A stretch of 64,000 nucleotides of DNA, from positions 11,570,001 through 11,634,000 of the forward strand of contig CM072346.1 of NCBI GenBank assembly GCA_036874045.1, written 5' to 3'. Below the pieces are notes generated by a model. The model worked only from the letters and a program-made list of their open reading frames with translations, did not search any database and was not told the DNA's origin. This DNA comes from Cymodocea nodosa (lineage: Eukaryota > Streptophyta > Magnoliopsida > Alismatales > Cymodoceaceae). Shown piece after piece: positions 1-11,826 of the stretch (position 1 is its first letter; each line of letters begins with the position of its first letter). The position numbers and the translations under genes were made by a program.

Positions 1-457
1 AGTATTGCTACATATCCAGTCAATTGGTCTGCTATAGCCGTTTCTCAAGCAGTGCCTCACATCATGTCCACAACCTATTTGTGGAGTTATATGAAGCAAG
101 GTCCTTGGCTATGTACCTTGCATCATATAAATAGGAGTCTTGATATGATTTTATTATGGATTTATTTTTTTATTAGGTTTATTCAAATGAAAACCTTAAA
201 TTAAATACAGAATTGTTACCTTGCACCATATAACAAGTATGTTTTTTTTTTTATCCACTCTAGCTGTTTGTGATAATTTAACATTTTGGACTATGTTCAC
301 AATTTGATGTAGTAGTTTTTTCTGCAGATTACTCCTTGTATTTGTTCCCGGGGGATTGACTCTGCATTGGAGATCCCTAAATCACAGAAATTTCCCAGGT
401 CTGCTAGGTCTGAGGTGGAAGAACTTTCATTAAGGATCATCACCCAAATTTGGGAAC
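1..457 (+). other. 5′ flank, probable intron end and 5′ UTR exon of the host gene
   Basis: The stretch ends in a T-rich tract followed by a CAG splice acceptor near 327, so 328-457 is probably the 5′ part of an exon whose upstream exon lies outside the window. A stop (TAA at 431-433) lies in the frame of the ATG at 458, so translation of the main product starts at 458 or is spliced in from elsewhere. Another frame is open from 328 to a stop at about 500; it could be the end of an upstream ORF or a second coding frame. No promoter motif is convincing. Confidence 0.45.
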
Positions 458-3400
458 ATGGTGAGCACAATGCATCTGGAGTCTTTTGGAGGTGTAAATA
501 ATTGGGATTGGGCTAAAGCCTCCAAAATTAAATCAGGGTTAAGGGCACCACGAAGACCCAAGGTATACTCTGCTCAGAATAAAAAGAAAACTGTGGAAAG
601 AAACTTGAAAGATAGTGAGGATCTCACATCTAGGAGTTCAAAGGTGGGAGAAATGTCTGTTTTAGAGTCTGAAAAGGTAAGCACTGCATGCCTATTTATT
701 TTGCAATCCCATCATCACAGGGAATCTTAAATTACTTGATGTGCATTATGCTTGATCATGTTTGCTGAATAATCATTTTTCTTATATTTTTCAGGTAGGT
801 GTAAGTATTCTGGGGCGACGTTTCAGTGATTCTAGTGAGAATGTTCCAATTAAGAAAAGGAGATATCTACGATTGCAGTTTCCATCACCTCCATGTTCAC
901 CTTCTCATTTGCCAGAGTTGCCAGAGGCATCTGAACGCTCCTTAGCATGTGAGGGTAGTGGGTTGTCACACTTGCACCATTTTGATGTAGAGCATCAAGG
1001 GAGTAACTCTGACATGAGAATGGACAGTTGTCTGGAAAAAAGTGTAACAAAAGAAAACACTAAATGTGAAATACATGATATGCCTACTGATGGTGCAGAT
1101 TTTTCTGGTATATCAATTTTAGCAACTGCTGCTTGCAATAGTAGTAGTGTTGGTGGGGATATTATTGGCTCTGAGGCTTCAGTTGCAAGAGGGCAAGATG
1201 GAGAAGTTGCACATTTAATTTCTGGAAAAGCTGAATCACATGATCTGCAGGCAGAGAAGCTTGTGGATCAACAGCTTAACAATGCCAATGCTCTTGGCAT
1301 CAAAACCAGCATACCAGTTGCTTCAATGGCTACATCAGTGCTGTCCAAGGAAGATGAAGATGCAAATACAACGGGGGAGTCTGAAGTAGTTGAAGAACAG
1401 TTATGTAATTCTCATAGCATGCTGGTGAGTTCAGATGAAACTGTTGGCAAGATGTCTTCTGCACGGGATGGAAAATTTCATTGGGATCTTAACAAAGCTA
1501 TAGATACATGGGAAGACTCGGATGCTGGTTTATTTGATTCTGAGGATCCTTTGCTCAATGGTAGTTCCAAGGATGCTGTGAAATCTGATGGAGCCGACAT
1601 GGTTCAGATGGGTTCTGGAAGTGTGAATAGTCCATCAAAGACTGATCATGATGCATACATGAAAATTGAACTTAGAGGCATTGGATCCAGTAAAGATTTT
1701 GATGTCTCTGCAGAAAAAGATTTGTCATTCAATCATGGCAATGTTTCTAATTGTAATACTGAAGGCCACAGCCCATCAGTTGTTTTGATTGGTGATTCTG
1801 CTCAGAGCAAGCACTTTGTTTCCGAGGATCTAAATAAGGTAGGTGATGAAAGACATGCTTCCAATGATTCAAGAACTGAATATGTTGGTTGTGAATCTGT
1901 TATATCCTCCCATGGTCAAAGTGTGGATCATCCACACGAAACAATTGCATTTGAGAATTGTTCAAAGCCTAATTGTGAAACTTTCAATGAAACATTGTGC
2001 TCTCAGCAAGATGTCATTAGTAATACTTGTGCTGCAAATGAAAATCATCATTCAGAACCATCTGATTTGGTGAAACCTCCTGCAAGAGTAAGAGTTGTTC
2101 AAGATAGTGAACAAACCTTGGCTGTAGACACTTTCAATGAGCTGTCAGATGATAATCCAGGAAATGGACCAACTACCTGTACTTGGAACTTTCATAAACA
2201 GCCAGATGATAGTCCAAAAATTGATTCTAAAACTGTGGCTAGCACTTGCACTGGAGATCCCCCTATGTCTGCTCCACTTGTTAGTAATGATTCTGTCATC
2301 AATAAAAATTCTGTGAAAAAGTTTACTGGCACAGACAGTTGCAACATAGTTGGGCAAAGTGGGCTTGTTGAGAATACCGGTACCAGTTCTGGGCTATGTC
2401 AATGTGACCCATCTGAACAATTAGTTGGACTAATGGACGAAGGTTCACCCATTCCGGTGGAGCTGAGTTCTGCTAGTAATTGCACTGTCAAGGGAGCAGG
2501 TGACTCCACAAATCTGAAGGTGCAAGTTCAAAAAAGTCCTGCAATGGTTGATGCCAATCTAAATCCCGAATTGCTGGATTTTGTTAATGACTCAGATAAC
2601 AAAGTTACTCCCATTGACTATTGTTCTCCCAGCAATCATTTGAAAGATGCTATTGCTGTAGTGAAGATTTCTGGGGAGAATTGTTCTTCAGATCACTCTG
2701 ACTTTGGCTCCGATTCTGTTTCTTCTCAACATAATCTAGAGAAGCAGGCTGAAACTGAAAAGGATGAACCACATGGTGATGATGATTCTCAGTATGAGGA
2801 TGGGGAATTTAGAGTATCTGCAGTTCTTGATTGGCAACTAGATGGTAGTGAGGGGGAAGCTGAACATGTTGATTATGGGTCAGACAGTAACAGAGATGAT
2901 GAACTTGTTGCATCTTCACCTAATTGTCATTCATTTGTTGGTCAGCCATCATTAGGTGAGGCCGGAGCTGGACACAAGTCAGAGAAAACATTAGAGGTTG
3001 GAAGCCTTCATTCTCTTGATGACCAAACGTCCACATGGGTGGCCCCTAAACACTTGCATGGTTCAAATATTGGTGCAGAGAAGAAAAAACCTTTAGTGGA
3101 AAAGATAGAAAGAGAACATAGCAGAGGACATGGAAGTGAGCAATCAACTAGGGATGTAAATGATGACTTGCAAGTTAGTCTAAACAGCAAAATTGTTGTT
3201 GGTTGTGAGCTCAATACTGAGAATAGTGATGACACCAAAGCATTAAGTCATTCTGCATCTTCGAAGATGAAGTCATCAGGGTGGGATTGCTTACAAGAAC
3301 ATCCCAAAACTACCCAGGTTGCAGTTGCAGAAACCAGGTCTGATGGTACTGAAGCAAATCAGTCTGTTGCCGCAGATTCTCATAAAAATGCTGGATCAAT

Positions 3401-5331
3401 GCCGAGATCAGACATATCATCAAAAATTGGAAGGTCCAAGTCTTCAGAACTTTCGCAAAGGAAAAGCCAGGCTCATTTACCGGGAAAAGGGTATTTTCCT
3501 TTCTGCTTTAGCTTTTTATTGTTATATTATTTCTTGTAAGTAACTTCAATTCTTCTATATTCTCAGAGTTAATCCTGGTGTGTCTGCTACACGCATTGAG
3601 AGGGATGGCAGTCGCACTTCATCCACTAGAAGAGATGGATCATCTCTGCATAGACATGATAGAAGGAGTAGGGCTGGTGATGCTTGTGATGGACCTTCTG
3701 GCCAGTGGGGCCCAGGTTCGCATAAATCACCTAGTACTCATGAATCTTCTGGGTTTAATCAGTCAAAATTGAAGAATGATGCTGCCGCTGTGAAACTGAA
3801 GAGCAATGGCTTTAATGCTGCACCTGTTGGAACTGTTGAACAAAGGAGCGTGGGCTGTGTCAGTCGCACATCAAGACAGAATGGGAATCCTTCATTGCAA
3901 GCTCCACGGCAGTCTCTTCCGAAAGGAGTTTCTCCAAAGGAAAGAAATGAATCATCAGACATTGATAGATCCTTTGATTTTGGGCATTCAAGAGAAGCAA
4001 GTCCTGATAGGCATGTTGGTACGTCACGTGGAAGGCCAGGTAGATATGATCCTAGAGTGGCTAGTGCTGATCATAGAGAGAGGTATGTGGAGCCTATCTC
4101 CGGTGAAGGTATTGATTCTTCACCATCCATTCGCAATACATTTTCGAGAAGAGAATGCAACTATTCTCCTCGACGAAATTCTATTCGTACATGGAATTGC
4201 CCTCCCCAAGTATGGACTTCTCCAAGGAGAAGAGACGATGGTGGAGTGAATGGCTTAAGGAGATGGAGTAGGTCTCCAGACTTCAGGTCTCCAAGCTACA
4301 GAGTTTCTCCAAATGAAAGAAATGATTCTTCGGACTTGGATAGATCTTTGGATTTTGTGCGTTCAAGGGATAGAAGTCCTGATCGGCATCTCATTCCTTC
4401 ACGTGGAAGGCCTGGTAGATATGACCCGAGGGCGGTAAGTGTTGATCGCAGGGAGAGGTGGAAGAGGTTCCCTGAGCCTATCTCTGGTGATGGCATTGAC
4501 TCTTCACTACCCATGTGCCATGCATTTCCAAGAAGAGACCACAACTATTCCCCCCAGAGAAATTCTATAAATATGTGGACTCGCTCTCCCCATGTGTGGA
4601 TGTCTCCAAGGAGGAAGGGTGATAATGGTGATATGAATGATTTGAAGAGGAGTAGATATCCAAACATGAGATCTGGAGAGAGGGGAGAGAGAATGAGGTT
4701 GCCTCCTCAACAACAGCCAAGGTATATGGAGAGAATGCCAGATGCTGTTCCATCATCTGGGGGTAATGTTTCACCTCCACATCCTTTAAGATGGATTGAG
4801 CACAGGAAGGATTTAGAGCAGCATTTTGGTGAACATGAATACAGACAATCGTCGGGACGAAACCATCCGCCGGGTAGACCATATTCAAGGGATCACAGGT
4901 TTGACATGGAAAACAGCCATATCGAAGCAGAATACCACCATCATTCAAGTGATCCGGGAAGATTACATGATTTTCCTGTTGGCAGGAGGCAGAGATCTGG
5001 TGGTCGGAATAATAACAGAGGCCATGATGGAAGGAGATTTGACATGTTTGATTGTCCTCCAGAAGAGTATGATGTTGACGATATGAAGCACGTAAACTAC
5101 GACATTGACGATGGCTTCAGGTTGAATGATTCCCGCTTAGATTTTGACGGAGGGAGTCCAAGGGAATTTGATCGAGGCATGGAGGATCATCTTGATGGTC
5201 CACCTCGGAGGCTCAGGGATCACGGGAGGCCCTTCAGATACAGAAGGGAAGCGAGAGACGGCAACAGCTTCGGATCATTCAGAATCCGAGAATGTGACGA
5301 TGATGTGAACCAACGGAGAAGACTTGCATGA
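458..5331 (+). CDS. Plant-specific uncharacterised protein, acidic then Arg/Ser-rich (three exons)
   Basis: Exons 458-676, 795-3490 and 3567-5331 join in phase across GT-AG introns and give about 1559 residues. Residues 1-73 (exon 1) are basic. Exon 2 opens with a conserved-looking VPIKKRR basic patch, likely a nuclear localisation signal, followed by a Pro-rich SPPCSPS stretch. It continues as a long acidic, Ser/Asn-rich, low-complexity region with a YEDGEFR motif and a following EGEAEHVDYGSDS acidic segment. Exon 3 is rich in RS, SPRR and GRPGRYDP motifs and holds two copies of a ~125-codon block. The tail is Asp/Arg-rich. I recall plant proteins with the VPIKKRR, EDGEFR and GRPGRYDP landmarks that remain uncharacterised; this is memory, not a search. 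RS and SPRR content suggests a nuclear, RNA- or chromatin-linked role (inference). No catalytic domain is visible. It is the only gene here that looks functional and host-derived. Confidence 0.85.
677..794 (+). other. Intron 1 of the host gene
   Basis: The donor is AAG|GTAAGC and the acceptor TTTTTCAG|GT, 118 nt long and AT-rich as in plants. Joining 676 to 795 keeps the frame (phase 0) and removes the in-frame stops that otherwise end exon 1. Confidence 0.8.
3491..3566 (+). other. Intron 2 of the host gene
   Basis: This is a 76-nt intron with donor AAAGG|GTATTT and acceptor TATTCTCAG|AG. It sits in phase 2, rebuilding a Gly codon. Without splicing, the reading frame of exon 2 stops at 3539. 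Confidence 0.8.
3928..4653 (+). repeat. In-frame ~375-bp internal duplication in exon 3
   Basis: Two adjacent blocks start with VSPKERNESSD (3928) and VSPNERNDSSD (4303). Each runs through SPDRH, SRGRPGRYDP, EPISG-GIDSS, NYSP-RNSI and SPRR motifs in the same order, ending near 4260 and 4653. The second copy has a three-residue insertion before EPISG. Many substitutions separate the copies, so the duplication is old and has kept the frame. Confidence 0.85.
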
Positions 5332-7014
5332 TTCAAAGGCCCTCCTTTTCTTGGGATGAGGTATGCTGAACCTGATGATTCTTTTTTATCTAAGGGGAAG
5401 CATTTCTGTCCTGCATCAGATAATTGTTTCCAGTTTTTGTAAAAATTACAAAATAGTAGGAATATATTTCTACTCCAGCATATTTTTCTTTCTTTCTTCA
5501 TTCATTCTCACAATATTTAAATTTCAATGGTTGGTCTGCTAGCTCTTTGCGTTTCTCACTTTGCTTAAGCCCTAGGTAATATTGATTAACCAATGAATCT
5601 TACGGTTATATTGTGCTTCTTACGCGCGAAGTTAGTGTTAGAAAAATCTTTTTTATCATTTTTTGATGAAACAAATCTTAATATATATATTTAATTAGAA
5701 TTTATGTATAATAAGAATTTTGAATTTATTACTGGAATTTGTGCATAATAGGGACTTCGAATTTATTATATATTGTTATCTTTTAGTGTCTTTTCGGATC
5801 GTCCTTTTTGCAAACACGCACCTGTTCCTTTTGTCTGGTGTCCAGTGAAAATGTCCGGTGCATGGTGAGAGTTGTAATGGGTACCTATTTCTCGTCTAGT
5901 ATTTGGTGAAATTGTCTAGTGCAAGGTGAGAGTTGTTCAGTGTGAGTTACTATTGAATTGCCCATTGCGAGATTTTGTTATTGTTGGATGTAGTGTCAGT
6001 GAATATTATATCGTGGGCCCACCAAGCACCAAGTAATTGTTTGTCTAATTGAAAAACTTTTTGCTCTAATCAAAATTAAGTCTTGGTTTAATTGAAATAA
6101 TTGTTCGATCTAACTAAATATATTTTTGAATAAAATCTATTTCTTGCTTCTTTTTTTGTCCATATTTAACGACTATAAGGTAAACTGATTTTATTTTTAA
6201 GCATGCATTATTTTGGGTTAAATTTCACCTGTTAATTTAATTAAGTCTTAGATTTAAATTGGATGTCTTTTGGTATAATTAAAATTCGTGTTTTGATTTA
6301 ACCGAACATATTTTCATTAAAACTTATCTATTACAGTGTTCACTTTATAAGAATCTATCTTGTATGGTATAACTGTATTTACACTTCGATATAATCGATA
6401 TAATTATCAATATAATCGGTAATATTTTAGGTTGAAGTGAGGAAACGTTCATCTAAACAGTTGGCATATCTGATTAATTCTATAGGTCTAATATATATTT
6501 TTTGGAGTTATTTTGTTATTGATCTTTGACCTAATGACTTGTTTCTAGAATTTTCTATATTATTTCAGGAAGTTAAAACACAAAGGATGATCAAATAAGG
6601 CTATGAATCTAAATTAAGAAAGAGGACATAATGATTTCTAATTCGATGCAAAATAGAAAGAAATAATCTTGCTTTAATCATAATTTATAGAAATCCCGCA
6701 TCTTAGCTTATTTAGATTAAATTCCTAATGATATAATAGATGATTGAGAAAAATATATAGATGTGTAGAAAATTGCCATATAGCAGAGCATATGGCAGAA
6801 TATAAACAACAAAGTACAAAACAAAGCATAATAGCAAAGAATAGAGCAAAGCTGCACAGAGTAGAACGAATGACAAATACACACTCATCTTCTGCATTGT
6901 TTTCTTTTAAAAACTTGTAATCGTGTTTTCTGTGATCAATCACTATGAGTTTTTCAGGGAATGACGAAGAAAAGAGAAAGTAATAACTCAATACCAAGGG
7001 ACTTAACATTATCT
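5332..7014. other. 3′ UTR and AT-rich intergenic DNA
   Basis: The first ~200 bp are the likely 3′ UTR of the gene at the left. Beyond it there is AT-rich non-coding DNA. Two degenerate ~45-bp units ending GGTGAGAGTTG lie near 5830-5875 and 5890-5935. Repeated TTTAATTGAA / TTTAACCGAA-like words at 6060-6310 resemble decayed LTR sequence. No convincing ORF on either strand; the minus-strand frames at 6.7-7.0 kb are low-complexity. Confidence 0.5.
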
Positions 7015-7017
7015 TCT

Positions 7018-9910
7018 ATGCATTAAATTTTGATCAATTCAATAAAGTCTCCACATGTTATACAATACATCAAGTTTGGCATATTTTAGAGATAACTCAT
7101 GAATGAACAAATTAGCTAAAATAAACAAGGATAGAATTTTTAATGTAGAAATATGAATTGTTTAGAATGAATAAAATTGAAAATATTTCTAAGATATTTT
7201 TCAAATTCTTAGATATTATCAATGCACAAAAAGGACTTGGGAAAGACTTCATGAAGAAAATGCTTAGATACCTCATTGCCTATGAGGTTTAGATGAAGGC
7301 TACTTGAGAAGATATAAATGACAAGCCTTCAAAGAAGAAAGAAATAGCTTTCCAAGTAAATTCAAATTCATATTCAATTTTGACCATGATGAAGATGTTA
7401 TTTTGTTGGTTAGGAAATTTAAAAAGGTCTTAAAGAAGGACAACCAAATGCCAAAAAAAAGAGAAAATAGAAAAGGGGAAGTTTGAGGCTCCAATGTATT
7501 ATAACTACAATAAGAATGGATACTTTAGAAAACAATGTCCATAGTTGAATAATAAAAAGCACAACAAGGAGCCCAAGGATAAGAGCTTCAAGAAAAATAC
7601 ATTCCAAGCCACCTAGGAAGACTCTAGTTCCTTCAGCAATAGCTTAGACTTTAAGGTAGAGGAGGACTTGGCCAATGTGTGCTTTATGGCACATACATTA
7701 CATGTATCTTTTGACTTTGATGACATGTCTAACAATTATGATGATTTGTTAGTGTAGGATTGAATGACTATATAAGAGGGGTGAATTGTATTTTTCAACA
7801 TTTTCAATCATAATTGAAACTTTAAAATTAAAAATAAGTTTGAAACACTATTTTAATCAAATCATTTTATTCAAGGTTTTAATTACAATATATAATTCAA
7901 TTCTCCTCAAAAATTGTAGATGTAATTATATAATGATAACATATTTCATCTAATCAATTTCATAACTACAAATAGAGAAAATTAATTTACGAAATTTAAA
8001 ACATTTCTCCCTATTTGAGATTTTTCTTTTTTTTTTTCTTCTTCTGCAATTCTTTAGTAATAAATATCTGACTTTCTCTACTTCACCAAATTTACTTTCT
8101 TTTGGTTCTTCAAATCTTTAGTGACATATATCTAACTTTCTATTTTTCACTGAATTTTCTTTTATTTGAGAACTTTTCCTTGGAGAGGTGTTTTGATCCT
8201 TGAAAATATATTTCGTTTGGTGTGCAGGGATAATTGATTAACGAGAATTCTATGCCTTTTACCATATCTTTATTTTATGCATATTCTCCACATTTAACCA
8301 CAATTAGTTTTCCACTCTTCACGTATTTTTTTTTCCTTCATCGAAATATACAAGTTCTAACCCATATTTTCCTTTCGAATTTTCTTTAATCATCAATCCT
8401 AAATCTCTGAAAAATTTCCTACAAAATAAAATTTTCCATCAAGTGTAATAACAAGTCGTGTTAATGTTAACTAAACGAGTAAAACAAGTAGATTTATAAC
8501 TTAACGTATGTAACTTAACGAGTTCATCATGTGCCAAATCACATGACATGTACTGTAACTAACTCAACGAACTAAGTCCATGGTGTTACTCTAACTTAAT
8601 GAACCAGCTTAACTTGTCTTTCGAAAGGTTAAATGCTAACTCATCGAAAAGTGTTTAAGTATCAAATAGTTAAGTTTTCAAAGTATTTGAAATATCTTTT
8701 TACCATAAAACTAGTGAGACACGTGTCGTGACTTGGAAATGTGACTTAAGTTATCTTTCGAAAGGTTAGATGCTAACTTATTGAAAATAGTTTGAGTTTC
8801 AAATAGTTATAGTTGTAAGTCTTTGAAAATCCTTTGATAACTCACCGATCTAGCAATAAATAAATGTTTTTACAATAAGGTATTTACCACGTGTAAAAAT
8901 AATAATTTTAAGTTTATAATGTTAACCTAACGTGTTGCCTTAGTGTTCAATATAGTAACTAAACGCATGTAGTTATGTTAACTTAATGAGTTAAACATGT
9001 GCAATTCACATGATACAATATAAGATTCGTAAATTTTAATTTCACCACGTGTATAATACTAACTTAACGAGTTCGTCTCTTCATTTTAACTTTTTGTTCA
9101 CTAACTTAACGAGTTTTCACGTAACCTATTTTAACCTTTAAGCCTATAATTCAACGAGTTCTCACGTGACCTTTATACAAATAATGCACTAACTCAACGG
9201 GTTGTCTTAATGTGCACTATACATGATACAGAAAATATAACTTTAAAACATATCATCTTTATAATAAAAACACATGTTAACTTAATGTTTAGTTAAATGA
9301 AAAGTTAGTATAACTTAATAACTAGTTATTTAACTTAGCATAATTTCAGATCCATTACAGACAAATATTTATATCAGTAAACCTTTTTTGTATTAATTGA
9401 TGTTCTTAATTTACTTTCATAAACAATAGTAATTGAGTAAATATGATTACATTCGTTTAACACACATCATCAAAACAAAATACTTAATAGTTAGAGTTAC
9501 ATAATGAATTATGTGAAAAACATAAGAAAATAAAATCTAATTTTAAAAAATGCATCCAATATATGAGTGACTTAGAAAAATAGAATGAAAATTTACAAGT
9601 AAAAAATATAAATTTGAAAACTAAAAATGAAAAATTGGTTTTTAGCTTAGTAGCAAAGTAGAAATCAACTAGTGATAAATTAGTAGAATTCTTGACCCTA
9701 ATAGAAGAAAACAATCATTTGAAAACAAAATTATCAAATGTTAAAAATACTTTAAAGGAATTTATTTAGGGAAAAGAGAGTCTGGATAATGTTCTTGTTG
9801 CCTAATGTCTAGTTCATTTGAAATTTGGACTTAACTATAACCATAATGAAGCGCCCTATGCAAATGGATTTATTAAGGCTACAAATAAAAATAAATTTAT
9901 TTTTAATATG
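7018..9910 (+). pseudogene. Ty1/copia gag fragment, split by a solo LTR
   Basis: Decayed Sirevirus-like Gag. The part at 7018-7752 has the N-terminal gag core remnant (FDQFNK, KYELF, FLDIIN), then a knuckle remnant at about 7500-7545 of the form YNYNKNGYFRKQC with the first cysteine lost, then an acidic AN-VCFMA segment. The frame breaks at 7753 and resumes at 9495 with a Lys/Asn-rich coiled-coil region ending near 9910. The coding sense continues directly across the inserted LTR once one copy of the target duplication is ignored. Many stops and frameshifts; LTRs, PBS and pol are missing. Confidence 0.75.
7753..9489 (-). mobile_element. Solo LTR (copia, same family as the LTR at 11827-15567), minus strand
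   Basis: The LTR is bounded by TGTAGG at the left and degenerate TTAATA at the right, and flanked by a perfect 5-bp target duplication GTTAG (7748-7752 and 9490-9494). Its sequence is the reverse complement of the copia 5′ LTR at 11827-15567: shared landmarks are the GAGGGGTGAATTG-type end near 7780 and the TATTTTGTTTTGATGA-type start near 9465. It lies inside the gag coding sequence. About 1737 bp, no ORF. Repeated GAGTTA and CACGTG words occur throughout. Confidence 0.85.
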
Positions 9911-10084
9911 GATCAAAGACTCACCAAAAGGGAGGGTGAATAGTGAGTTAATCAAATTCTCTACCAGTTTTAAATCAATTTAAAACCTCTTAAAACATAG
10001 ATGATTAATTTTATTTCTATATAGTTATTAATTACAATTAGAGTAATAAAAACTATAGAAATAAATAGACAAAAAATACACAAG

Positions 10085-11826
10085 AATTCCTAAGTATCCA
10101 AAATGTCTATTATTTTGGAGAGTTACATTTTATGTACCAGACACTTATGTTTTGAATGCTTAAAATACTTTATTTCATAAAGGACGTGTTGAAACCTTAA
10201 TACATGACTTAAGTAGATTTTCGGTAAGTTAGATGCTAACTATCCAAAATATGTTTGAGCATCGGATAGTTAAGTTTGCAAGTATTCAAAATACCTTTTT
10301 TATCATAAAAATTACTGAGGACATGTGTCATGATTTGGAAGCTTTACTTAAGTTATTTTTCGAAAGGTTAGGTGCTAACTGTCCAAAATGCATATAAGCA
10401 TCAGATACTTACTGTTCGTAACTATTTGAAAAGTCTTTTTATTCATAAGTTAGAATTATGCACATGTTGAATTTAAATGTTTTATTATATCACATGAGCT
10501 GCACATGTTTAACTCGTTAAGTTAGCATAACTATATACGTTGAGTTACTTAAATATACATTAAGGTAACACATTGTGTTAGTGTTATAAGCTTATAAGTT
10601 ATTTCTTATTGCACGTGTTTTATAGTTAAGTTAATAAAGTAAGTCCGTTGAGTTACACTAACTCCATAGACTAGTTATTTTCTAATATGCCATTATAGTA
10701 GTTGCAGAAATAGGAAATTCAAAGGAAAATTACGATTGCATGTATTACACAAGAATTAACTCATGGAATGAAGAAGAAATCACCATCATTGATACGAATG
10801 AAGGAAATCTAACCGATTATCTAGGTAGAAGTAGTTACTACTGAAAGAAATAAAAAAAGAGGAGAAAAAATGAAGAGTGGGTGTGTGTGAAGGTGGAGGA
10901 CCGCACTAACTGCAAGAAGCATCAGAAGTTCCTTAAAGTTCCACAATACCACCAAAATCACCAACCATTGGAGGTCTGTGAGGATACTTTTTGGATGTCA
11001 GGTCGATTTTGAGCTAAACACGGTGACTAACAACCATTGTGAGGAGTGATCGTATTGCAAGAAGGGAAGTCATTTCACCAAGTACCGACTCATATCTTAG
11101 GAGATTGTAAAGCTTTTAACCTTAGTTTTGGGTTGATGCCAATATACTGAAGAGGAGATTAACTTACAAGTCTTGGTTCGTGATTCTATAAGGAGAGGAG
11201 GCGAGACTATAAGTGATTAAGTTTTCAGTAATGTAATCACATCGCATGTAGTGACGGAAGTTCTTACTGTCGATAAAGAATTTTTACATTTCACATTTCA
11301 TTCATCTTCAAGAACATATCAAAACAAAAATACTAAAAACAACTAATTATCTATGTTTACATTTAGTATTTATGTGTTGTATTGTATCGTGATTAATGTT
11401 ATCATTGTTAGTATTGTGAATGTTTCATGTTTATTTGATTCAAAAAATAGAAAATAGTTTTATAGATTATTGAAATTGATTCGTATAAAATATAAAAAAA
11501 TCTTAATGGTTACTATTCAAAATATATGTAAGTATTGATTAATGATATTTTTTAGATTAACTAACATTAAAAAGCTTAATTGATATTATTTACATTTTGT
11601 AAAACCACCCAATGGATAGTCGAATTCCTTTGTGAATAATAGCTTTTAACTAGAAGTTGCTCGATAGGCTCGTGGAGTTAACTTAAGTCTACGAAGATAG
11701 TCTGTTGAGTTAACTGTAAATCAATAGAGAGCTTAATTGAATACATATAAACTCTAGTATAAAAATCAAAATAATACATAATTCTTACTCAATCTTTGTG
11801 GGGTCGACCTGTACTTGCACATAAAT
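10085..11826 (+). repeat. Athila-like gypsy LTR, plus strand, 3′-truncated by a copia insertion
   Basis: This matches, in plus orientation, the LTR present on the minus strand at 24306-26158 and the plus piece at 22568-23140. Landmarks are AATTCCTAAGTATCC near 10086, GAAGAAATCACCATC near 10768, AACCATTGTGAGGAGTGATCG near 11031 and GGGGTCGACCTGTACTTGC near 11801, the last being the typical Athila LTR 3′ region. It ends abruptly at 11826, where a copia LTR starts. The left edge (9911-10084) is unassigned. Confidence 0.75.

Noticed and set aside
3806-4249. Overlapping plus-strand 147-codon frame in exon 3
   Set aside because: A different frame of the same exon; it does not splice to exon 2 and lacks the repeated motifs.
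4565-4948. Minus-strand 127-codon frame inside the host gene
   Set aside because: Antisense shadow of exon 3, whose plus frame is continuous and rich in RS and SPRR motifs.
6712-7009. Minus-strand hydrophobic frames of 61 and 94 codons
   Set aside because: Low-complexity TA/CA-rich sequence, partly overlapping decayed copia gag on the plus strand; no start context or motif.
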